This document shows positions 47,340 to 56,363 of a stretch of DNA of 64,000 nucleotides, in pieces. Under the pieces are notes generated by a model. That model was not told the DNA's origin. It saw only the letters and a list, made by a program, of their open reading frames with translations, and did not search any database. The stretch comes from Lineus longissimus. Its lineage: Eukaryota; Nemertea; Pilidiophora; Heteronemertea; Lineidae. The stretch's first letter is position 1. Each line of letters opens with the position of its first letter. The position numbers and the translations under genes were made by a program. The DNA lies in the NCBI RefSeq assembly GCF_910592395.1, contig NC_088322.1, positions 12,025,431 to 12,089,430 of the forward strand, in the 5' to 3' direction.

Positions 47340-48571
47340 CTCAAAAACTCACAATCGAAGTCAAATGAGGACTTATACGAAGGGAGTGTACGTAAGTTCC
47401 TCTAGTCTTAGAATTAGGAAGACTGATGGTAAATTTTACGTAATCACTGAAGGCAGATAGTGAACGACAAATACTCTTCATTCATGGCAAGATTCTTCTA
47501 ACATTCTTAGTAATAGTTAAGGTCTTAACTAAGAATCTCCCACCAAACATTGACTGATTGTATACGAAACTGGAAAACATCGTAACTAATCTTATTAAAT
47601 ATTATAAGAGTCTGATCAAGATTTTCGACCTGAGCAGTGGCATCAATTATATGCATAAATTCGCACCAGCATGTCAACAAGAGCGTGATCAAAAAAGTTT
47701 CATAAAGCATATTTTTGCAAAAGATCGCATCATCAGTCAGGTAAAATCCACCTTAGCCGTAGAAACGCAAAATAAAATGGCTAACGGGTCTAGTAAACAT
47801 GTTAATCTATCATCATGCTCTGGTTCAAAGCAGATACCTAATGCGGAATCTAGAATCTAGTGATATGCAGTTTGACGACTGTTGAACTCCAAGAGTTCGT
47901 CATCCACATGAACTCCTGAATCCTCGGTCTCCTCGGCGATAGTTCCTACGCTACCGTTGTGATAACCACTTGCTCCAGTCTGTCCCAGCTCACTACACAG
48001 ACGTGCCAAATCAAAAGTATGACGAAATTGTGTGGTTGGACGAAATGAGCATACACGACGTATGTAGACTTATGCATTGGTGATAGAAACATAACAGCAC
48101 GTTACATGGACACAGTTATTTGAGTTGAGAAATAATTATGATCAAGTCCCTTAATGAACAAATACATGTATCTTGAACTTAAGTCTAAACACGACGAACA
48201 AAACGATGATACCCAAGCGGAGGAGATTTGCATTCATTCAAACTCAGCATATCAACCATGTCAATCCCATTCCATCTAAAATGGGATGTGCCATGTAAAA
48301 TAGCGTTATTTCCCTTTATATCATCAACAAGTCTAAAAATACTGATGCTTTTGTTCTGTAATAAGATTCGACAAAATCTAATCCAAATAAGCTCAATTCG
48401 CTATTATTAGGAAAAGTTAATTCCAGTGAATCAAAATGTTACGTCTCTTATTTCGGAAATGTAATGAATGAACTAGGCATGTTGAAAGATATTAACTCAC
48501 TGTTGCTTTATATAAATGGGACGAGTGCTGCTTACTAAGGGTGGGGGGGGGGGGGGGGGGGGCGTTGGCAA
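47340..48571. other. Spacer downstream of C3, first part
   Basis: Equivalent to the unit 1 B-C spacer, with a 23-base poly-G tract at 48540-48562 and a small deletion near 48320 compared with units 1 and 2. No gene. Confidence 0.5.
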
Positions 48572-49217
48572 GAAATTGCATTCAAATAACAAAGTGTTTG
48601 CTTCTTCTTTTATTTTAGAGAAAACGTATTTCGTCTTCTTCTCCAAATATGTGACAATATACTTCTGATAATGCTGTACTTTTGTCCAGTATATCATGAA
48701 TAGTATTTTGAACAGGTCTCAAAAATGTGAGATTCTTGGCTAATTGGTGGCTTGCATTGGAACTAACTTTTTCCCCCTTGTCCGTCATTAAAGGCATTCA
48801 AGTGTGTTGGTCAACCATGACTATCTCCTTTGTCCCTCCACCATAAGACCTAGTTTCCCCTTATGACATCACTATTTCGGACACTCAGCGCCCCATTTCT
48901 GGAAAGTTGTATATAGAGTTAAGGTAATTCTTTAATAGTTATTGTTCGGCCTGGTGCTAACCCCAATGTAACCCGAATAGTGAGCTTTGGGGGAATGCAT
49001 CCTACGGCCTTGTGCCAAGCGTAAGAAGTAAAATTGCTTGAGAATTACAAGAAATTGCATTCAAACAACAAAGTGTTTGCTTCTTCTTTTATTTTAGAGA
49101 AAACGTATTTCGTCTTCTTCTCCAAATATGCGACAATATACTTCTGATAATGCTGTACTTTTGTTCAATATATCATGAATAGTATTTTGAACGGGTCTCA
49201 AGAATGTGAGATTCTTG
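48572..49217. repeat. Composite duplication private to unit 3
   Basis: A 167-base block (48572-48738) is repeated at 49051-49217 with a few differences. The 312 bases between them are a displaced copy of sequence normally found about 2.2 kb away on the other side of receptor C (here 50986-51299): a 5'-truncated MITE M3 and the following ttcggcctggtgctaacccc region, up to gagaattacaa. Units 1 and 2 have only one block and no insert. Confidence 0.85.
48742..48912 (+). mobile_element. 186 bp MITE, family M3, truncated copy
   Basis: Lacks the first roughly 16 bases of the left TIR. It lies inside the composite duplication and was moved with its downstream neighbour, so it is not an independent transposition. 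Confidence 0.75.
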
Positions 49218-49392
49218 TCAGGAAAATGACGCCATGACGGTAAAGGAAAACATGTTGGCGACTTTTGACGGGAAGGAAGCAGAAAAGTGACGAGAGAGAA
49301 ATTTTATGTCGGCGGTTAACCAGCTTCGAGTGACGAGTGTCGGCGCAGGGCCTTTTAATGCAGAGAATCTGTCAGTTAAAAACACTTGTTGG

Positions 49393-50478
49393 TCAGGAGT
49401 GAAAATCAGCCTTCTGACATAGTTGTGAAGCACAACATATAACGTACATTCTTCTTAGTTCCTCTTTAAATGTCTTCAGTGTACAGGCATATATTACAAA
49501 GTTAATGCTATGGTTTACAAAGGTAATTGACAGGCTTGCCTGTATAAGACCTAAGAAGGCATCATAGTCCTTCTGGGTAACTAGAAATGAATACTTTGCA
49601 CCGAAAAGGTCAAGCCCATTTCCTAAGCCTGACATTATCGAATATGGTAAAGTCGTCACTAAGTAAAGCAGTGCGATGAGAAGAAGGCTAAGTAAACCTT
49701 GTGCCTCTGCTCTGTTCTTACCTGTGGACGAGATAGCAACACGTGATTTCCAGACACGAGAAATGATCATAATACTGCCTACTAGTATCATCAACCATGG
49801 TAAACTGTATGCTAAAATTACATCGACGATTTGAACAAGAAAGAATGTTTCCAACTTCGATAGCGTTGAATCATCAAAGAAACAAACAGGTTCATGAAAC
49901 CAAATGTACACCTTGTAATAAGTAAGAATAGGTATATTGAGAACGAACATTGAAACAAAGATAAAAATAACGATGTAGTAACGTCTTGATGTTGTTATCA
50001 CTTGTCTGACTTTCATGGGCAGCCAAACGCTAACACACCTCTCCAAGGTGTACCCCACGATAATGTACGAAGATACACAAGTCAATGATCGACTGATGTA
50101 GTTCAACATCTTACAAGCCACTGTAGCTTTGGTTGAAAAGTTATCCTCTAAGTAATAGTAGCCGTTGGGATGACCGTCGATGCCTGACCGGACCCAGGAC
50201 CATAATCCGTACAGAATCACCCCCAGGTCTGCCACGGCCAGCGGAAGGAGGTACGTCGTATTCCGTCGGTCATGTCCCCATACACGGCTGAAGACTATAA
50301 TAGATAAAATATTGCCCAAAATGCCGAATATGATCACGGCACCTAAGAGATAGATGTTTATTATTTCTGCCAGAGCTACTGTGACGTCATAAAAGGTACT
50401 TTCAGCTCCTCTTCGTGCTTGCGTCGCTGGTAAAGTTTTAACACTTAATGCAGTGCGTGTTAAGTCCATACTGAACAT
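49393..50478 (-). CDS. Rhodopsin-class GPCR, single exon (receptor C3)
   Basis: 361 residues, ATG at 50478 with the alternative ATG three codons on. It shares T28, I49, I57, V160, I236 and L291 with C2, keeps L110 as in C1, and has the private change A24G in the N-terminal tail (ARRGAEST). Motifs D84, C122, ERC 146-148, C199, TTLP 275-278 and NFVIY 326-330 are intact. The DNA just 3' of the gene holds the composite duplication, which begins about 175 bases past the stop codon and could change the 3' UTR or polyadenylation. Confidence 0.94.
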   Translation of the reverse strand: MFSMDLTRTALSVKTLPATQARRGAESTFYDVTVALAEIINIYLLGAVIIFGILGNILSIIVFSRVWGHDRRNTTYLLPLAVADLGVILYGLWSWVRSGIDGHPNGYYYLEDNFSTKATVACKMLNYISRSLTCVSSYIIVGYTLERCVSVWLPMKVRQVITTSRRYYIVIFIFVSMFVLNIPILTYYKVYIWFHEPVCFFDDSTLSKLETFFLVQIVDVILAYSLPWLMILVGSIMIISRVWKSRVAISSTGKNRAEAQGLLSLLLIALLYLVTTLPYSIMSGLGNGLDLFGAKYSFLVTQKDYDAFLGLIQASLSITFVNHSINFVIYACTLKTFKEELRRMYVICCASQLCQKADFHS

Positions 50479-50976
50479 TCTGAGACTGCCAGTGTGATTG
50501 TTATGAAACGAAACGTTACGAACTGTCTGTTTGACTCGTTATAGATCGTTGTTGGCCATACAGTATGAGAAGAACAGTCAGTGTAGATGAAGCGTATATT
50601 TCCTGATTTCAATGAAGGAAATTGACAAAATGTACCCAGCATGACCTGCATTTCGACCGTTCATTACTCCATCCAAACAGGAAAATGGATTCGGAGTGCA
50701 TTAAACTCCGTTTATACTTTGCGGATTCCATCCGAAATAGATTCTTTCGCGGCACAACAGTTATTTCTGTTTCTAAAGTTTAATACATAATATGTTTGCA
50801 ACAAGTTAAATTTCCTTTTCATTTTATTAATGGCTGTACAAAAACCTTCTCTAAATGAGTTCTATTTGTGGCATTTGGATATCAAATTAAATATAGTATA
50901 GTATGGGTTGATCAACGTGCTTCCACATGTACAGTAATTACAATTTTTGAAATTTTTGAATAAACAAGGGGCTACT
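50479..50976. other. Upstream region of receptor C3
   Basis: Equivalent to 35152-35644 with minor substitutions, including a 5-base insertion (tacag) near 50931. Confidence 0.4.
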
Positions 50977-51161
50977 ATACATGCTTCCCGAAATTGGTAG
51001 CTTGCATTGGAACTAACTTTTCCCCCTTGTCCGTCATTAAAGGCATTCAAGTGTGTTGGTCAACCATGACTATCTCCTTTGTCCCTCTACCATAAGGCCG
51101 AGTTTCCCCTTATGACATCACTATGTGGGACACTCAGCGCCCCATTTCTGAAAAGTTGTAT
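50977..51161 (+). mobile_element. 186 bp MITE, family M3, copy in unit 3
   Basis: Positional equivalent of 35645-35830. It has the older left end gcttcccgaaattgg. Confidence 0.8.
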
Positions 51162-52250
51162 ATAGAGTATAAGTAATTCTTTGATAGTTATTGTTCGGCC
51201 TTGTGCTTACCCCAAATGTAACCCGAATAGTGAGCTTTGGGGGAATGCATCCTACGGCCTTGTGCCAAGCGTAAGAAGTAAAATTGCTTGAGAATTACAA
51301 AGCAGTTCAATTGAACAATAAGGCCTAAAAATTTTTTTTCTCGTGTAGCTACCACCGTGCCACAAATCAACCATATTACCAATGTAATTAGTGGAGTTGT
51401 CATTAGAAATTATTGAAATCTACCATCATATTTGAAGCGGAGCCAATAATTAATAAACCCATAACCTGTAATGCAGTTACAACCTAACGCTTTGGTAAAT
51501 TTCTATGAGCTAATGTAATATAAAGTGTGATTACCATCACGTCAGGTCGAGTTTGTCCAATGGAAGAGATGTGAAAATGTCGCGTAAATCTGTTTTTAAA
51601 TGACAAGAAAGTTGGTGTTTTCATGAGGCAGGGTGCTATTCGATGATAAATATCAAAATGCCAGCTATCCATCCATTGACAATAACAACTTAATAATTGC
51701 CACAACAAGCCATTCTAAATAATCTTCACGACCGCGTCGATAAACCCGCAATCCCTTAATAATGATAGCCCAGCATTTTTTTAAAATGACGACTAATACG
51801 ACAGAATGGTTAGGTTAATCAAATCAAAATACAGCTATTGTCGTGAGCTTGCGTGACAGTGTTCATCAATGATTTAAAAAAATTGATTGGGAGGTTTTGA
51901 ATCCTGGGAAATAAACGGTTGAGTTGCCTGTTGGGGAAAATTGTCGGGAAAAAATTGTCGATAAATGTGTTTTTCATTATGTTACTGAGTGCTTTATGGT
52001 TGTGAACATGGGATAAACTGTCACGATTCACAGCGTTATCTATTATTTAGGAGTTTATAAATTGATATTGGATTTATTAATAGAGCAACACCTTCAAAAG
52101 CTATAATAGTTAAATAATGCGACGCCAAAAGCCATTGGAATTTATGATCATGAGTATAGTCATACGAAGGAGAAAAACATGCAGCCTTTGCTTGACAATG
52201 GAACAAGCCACAAAAAAAATTCTCAACGAATTCAACATCATGGTGATCTG

Positions 52251-52620
52251 GGCCCGGTTGTTCAAAAGAAGTTAAATTTCATTGATGTTAAGTTAAATAT
52301 CAACGTTAAATTCCTTAACTTGGCGTTAGCTAACTTGGCGTTAAATCTAAATTTAAATTTCGAAAAACTCCCTCAACAGGAAAAAGTGCCAAGTTGGCAG
52401 ACGCCATCTTGAATTGGCTGCTAACGCCAAGTTAAAGATAACATTAGATTTAACTTAGGGTTTTAGGTAAGTTAAATCTAACGTTAAAGATAACGCCAAT
52501 GTTAGGCTAATATTGTTTGAACAACTCAAAATAAAACTTGACGTTATCTTAACGCCAAGTTAGGAATTTTAACGTTAAGTTATCTTTAAAAATGTATTTC
52601 TTCTTTTGAACAACCGGGCC
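52251..52620. mobile_element. 370 bp TIR element with CTG target duplication, only in unit 3
   Basis: Exact ends GGCCCGGTTGTTCAAAAGAAG and, read from the right, GGCCCGGTTGTTCAAAAGAAG. CTG at 52248-52250 is repeated at 52621-52623; units 1 and 2 have a single CTG at the empty site (gatctgaagc at 36913-36922, catctgaagc at 44441-44450). The inside is built from many copies of TTAACTTGGCGTTA in both orientations and has no coding capacity. A 3 bp duplication fits PIF/Harbinger-type mobilisation, but the family is not proven. Confidence 0.93.
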
Positions 52621-52716
52621 CTGAAGCTTGTGTGAAATAAAAGTGTCGCTCTATTTCACACAAGGTTCATATCGCAATAGCTTGGCTATTACAGGCAAAG
52701 AAAATCAAATATAAAG

Positions 52717-52790
52717 ACCTCTGTAGATCAACGGTTAGAATGCTTGACTTTCGATCTGGTGGTCACGGGTTCGACTCCCCGTTGACCCCC
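52717..52790 (+). repeat. tRNA-Glu-like pseudogene, unit 3
   Basis: Same as in units 1 and 2, but the A box reads TAGATCAACGG and the 20 bases before it differ (aaatcaaatataaagacc). Confidence 0.5.
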
Positions 52791-53613
52791 AAAAAAAACA
52801 AGTTTCTCTTCGTTTACTTTTTTTATTCATTCATGTACATATGCAGCCCAGCATTTTTTAACACGACGATTAATATGATAGAAACGCTTACGGTTCATCG
52901 AATCAGAATACAGCTATTGTCGTGAGCTTGCGTGACAGTGTTTATCGATGATTTAAAAATTTTGACTGGGAGGTTCTGAATCTTGGGAAATAAACGGTTG
53001 AGTTGCGTGTTGGGAAAAATTGTTTGGAAGAAATTGTCGATAAATGTATTTTTCATTATGTTACTGAGTGCTTTATGGTTGTGAACATGGGATAAACTGT
53101 CACGATTCACAGCGTTATCTATTATTTAGGAGTTTGGATTTATTAATTGAGCACCTTCAGAAACTATAAAAGTAATAGAACGCGACGCCAACAGCCATTG
53201 GAATTATGATCATGAGTATAGTCACACGAAGGAGAAAACATGCAGCTTTTGTCAATGACAATGGAACAAGCCTGAAAGTGTGTAAGACTCTCGCCATGGA
53301 GGTTGTTTTCTGTGACAGTCATCGGAAGATTCACGCGATGTCTCAAAAATGAGGTTGTAAATCTAATACCAGTCCACAGAAGTCCTTCTTCTTCTTAGTT
53401 TGCAAGGAACCTTAGACCCATCACAGGGGCGTATAGTGGCTAGCATTATGGTCTTGGAGAGAGAGGGCAAAATGACACTTTTTGAAATTTTTCGGCAAAA
53501 ATCATTATCAAAAACACTTTTTTGTGATTTCTGATGGATTTTCCCCCTACTAGCTACGCACCCGCGCAACGAGAACGTTTAGAAAAACACCATTATAAAC
53601 AATTTATTGGTTT

Positions 53614-53796
53614 CTATGCCATGCACACGGATTTCTCTTCAATCATCATGATGGTAGGATGAGACGTTTCTTCTGCGGGGCCATTTAATTTAATTCCTTG
53701 CTCTTGGTACAACTTATGGCCTTTTTTAGCCAACTCTTCATTTCTTGACTCTCCCCGGCAAATCAATGTCACATTTATCGCGGACGTGCCGTCTCT
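53614..53796 (-). CDS. Candidate terminal exon of an unknown gene
   Basis: About 61 open codons on the minus strand end in TAG at 53616-53614. The reading (DGTSAINVTLICRGESRNEE ... then KLYQEQGIKLNGPAEETSHP) has a coding look: mixed charged residues, no low complexity, and one sequon (NVT). The likely acceptor AG is at 53798-53797 after a partly pyrimidine-rich stretch, and an in-frame TAG just upstream implies the exon starts there. The tandem array's right breakpoint falls in the second-last codon. I do not recognise the family. Confidence 0.35.
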   Translation of the reverse strand, partial: RDGTSAINVTLICRGESRNEELAKKGHKLYQEQGIKLNGPAEETSHPTIMMIEEKSVCMA

Positions 53797-54120
53797 CTAC
53801 GGAGATAACTATCTGATTTGCCCGAGGAATCGGCAAAAAAAGATAAATTGTGTCCCATGAAATTTAATTGGGTGCGTCTGGTAGCTATAGTTCTTCAGAC
53901 TAGTACTGTAGTCAAAACAGTATTGACAAAAATTGTAGATTCTTCATCATATTGGAGCGCGAACAAACTTGATATTTCTTTTGATTTTGTTTAATTCTAA
54001 AATGCATCCACAGACCTTTATAGATAATTCCCTGATGCAAATATACTTTCATTGTAAATATCAAAAGCATTCGATTATCGCATGATTTTATATATTCCAA
54101 AATAGGCCTGTTGAGGACAT

Positions 54121-54254
54121 GCCATCTATTGCCGACTGTTGGATGCGGCTCATGGGAATGCCCATTGGCCACAGTGTCCTCGTACTGTTCTTTCCACTTC
54201 AAGTGCATCACGGTATCAGATTCAGACTCCCGTGATGGAACATAACAAGACACC
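54121..54254 (-). CDS. Candidate internal exon of an unknown gene
   Basis: An open stretch reading VSCYVPSRESESDTVMHLKW, then KEQYEDTVANGHSHEPHPTV and GNRWHVLN, with coding-like composition. Upstream on the minus strand is gtctttttagcatcag, a reasonable pyrimidine tract with acceptor. No convincing donor is visible at the 3' end, so the end given is approximate. It may join the candidate exon at 53614-53796. Confidence 0.22.
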
Positions 54255-55799
54255 CTGATGCTAAAAAGACCCCGGGCTCGTTACTGCTTGACTGGGACGC
54301 CATGTTAAACTGTCATTTTTCGCATGATACATGGCGTTTTTGACGTGCCAATCAATACAGAAAATCTCAACTAACCTTCGGGGCAAGAAGCTGTTGAGCT
54401 GAGATTTGAAAAAAAATACGTTGCGAAGTGAGGGAAAAAAACAAGCTGGTATTTTACCCTGGAGCTCGTTCAGGTAGAGCATAAGCCACCCAAACATGGC
54501 TAACTGAGTACGCTCTCCTACAACTCTCCAAACACATGGTCGGATGGCAAATTCAAAATTCCGAATATATCTATACTCCAAATTGAAAAATTTGACAAAT
54601 AGAACATGTAATATTTTTCTTAAGAAATCGATAAATTTCAATTTGGTGCATGACATGTTGACTTAGATATACATGTGTAAATATTTTTTTCATTGTCAGC
54701 TATGAGAGATTTTTCGGGGCAATTTCATTTTTAGGTATGCTTGTCTGGTTCAATCAGACAGACAGACATAATCTTGAATTTAGATTTAACGGAATATCAT
54801 TTTATAAATTTAGTTGATGGAATATTCTGAATGAACCAGAGTCAGCCTGAGACAGACAAGCCTGTAAGTTATGTCTACTTCTAATAGCGCGAGCGAATTA
54901 TGTCAACGAAGATGTTCGAAAATACTGTATCACATTATGACAATAACGTAGGGGCCAGAGGTCGCCAAATCTTTACTGTTGTTGAATGCAAATCCACGGT
55001 GACTACGATTTTTTGCCCATTATCTCACAGTTTTAAGTATTGTGACCGAGTCCAATATACAGTCAATTGTCTTTAAACAATTTAAAACTGGCACACACCG
55101 TGGCTTTAAGTCCCATTGTTCAAAAGTTTATTATGGCAAGTCTAGATAACATCGACTCCCACGAAACAGTTTTCACGGGGGTCAATAGTCCTAAACGGCA
55201 GTGGCATATAGATGTAAATTATCACAAAAGGGCTGAATCCATTAGTGGATGAGTGGTTTGCCGTAGTTTAGTTTGCTATTTTTGAAGTTGGTATTTCACC
55301 ACAGCGGCAACTTACAGATTTTCCGCTGTAGTTGATTCAAGCTTTTAGAACAGGACGTTTACCTTCCCAAGTTGTCCTAAATGGCATCTTCCTTAACTTT
55401 GCCTAACTTCTGTCTGGTCTCATTGATCATATCGCAGATCGAATTCGGTTCCATTATAGAAAGCAATCAAACTAAATGGCGGAGCTTTGAGGGATAAATT
55501 ACGATCAAATTGCGCTAGGTCGCAAACACGACCACTGCTATAATTTAAACCAAATGCCATTATCAATGTAAACAGCGCATTAGGTGTTGTCCAATGCAAT
55601 AGGATGATCACCTCAATTGTGTATGGCTTTGAAAAAAGATGGTTTTGTAATTTCATGCCCTTAATCCAGGTGAAGTGCAGATACTTTTTAGAGCAGATTC
55701 CCATGAATACTTCCCTTAAGCATTTCGGGCTCACGGAAGTACCGACTGGCCAAAATTTGTTTCGCCTCGCCCATCAAACATTATCGAGACAGGAGATAA
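54255..55799. other. Intergenic or intronic, no gene recognised
   Basis: AT-rich, without a supportable coding region. Confidence 0.4.
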
Positions 55800-55946
55800 T
55801 CTAAAGCCAAGAGGCGGTCGAGCAATCCAGTAAGTAGGGTTCATATTCCGGGCGAGAACCTTGCTCCTGTTCCATCAATCGGAAACGAAGACCTCTGTCC
55901 AATCCAGTGGTTTTCTGAACAATTTCCTAAAGTGACTCTGAAGGAA

Positions 55947-56363
55947 ATGACTGCGGGGCGAATTGTAACCCAACTCCTGTGCTACGTAACTTTGCTGATG
56001 TCAAGTGTTCTGGTCATGTTTGTTTGTCAATGGTTTCTGCATAGAACTTTAGAAAGTGGCAAAAACAGACAGTCCAACTCGAAATATTGTTACATGAAAC
56101 TATTAGTTGGTCCGAAAATAATATTGCTGCGTCCACCAGGATGTCCACGAAAGTTTATGGCTATGAATGTATCTAATTGGGAGTTGTGCACTGATAAACT
56201 GCAAATGGAGACTGATGCCGTAAAACAGAAAGGTTGTTTATATCATCAATTAATTGCTGGGTTAACACAGGAGTCACAATGTCACGTGTCAATTTTCACG
56301 TGGGACCAGCTCTTTGGAAATGACTTGTTTGTTCGTCATATAGGACACACGACATGGATGTGA
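55947..56363 (+). CDS. Unidentified open frame with one membrane segment
   Basis: 138 codons from the first ATG at 55947. The frame stays open upstream to a TAA at 55797, and that extension also looks coding (NEDLCPIQWFSEQFPKVTLK before the Met). Residues 6-25 (IVTQLLCYVTLLMSSVLVMF) form one strongly hydrophobic segment followed by a basic stretch, as in a type II membrane protein or a signal anchor. The rest is soluble and holds five Cys. There is no family I recognise, and no clear splice sites or promoter. Confidence 0.25.
   Translation: MTAGRIVTQLLCYVTLLMSSVLVMFVCQWFLHRTLESGKNRQSNSKYCYMKLLVGPKIILLRPPGCPRKFMAMNVSNWELCTDKLQMETDAVKQKGCLYHQLIAGLTQESQCHVSIFTWDQLFGNDLFVRHIGHTTWM

Larger units (their letters stand above)
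51767..53272. repeat. Nested direct duplication in unit 3
   Basis: Copies at 51767-52209 and 52845-53272. The distance between them is larger than in units 1 and 2 because the 370 bp TIR element has inserted between them. Confidence 0.85.
45457..53617. repeat. Tandem receptor unit 3 (8161 bp)
   Basis: Third direct repeat. Its right edge is at 53617-53618, where ctatg changes to ccatgcacac instead of aatcac. It is longer than the others because of a private 370 bp TIR element (52251-52620) and a composite 479 bp duplication (48739-49217). Confidence 0.93.

Noticed and set aside
30535-53617. CRISPR array or bacterial gene cluster
   Set aside because: The repeats are kilobase-scale gene duplications, with eukaryotic receptor genes and transposons; nothing prokaryotic is present.
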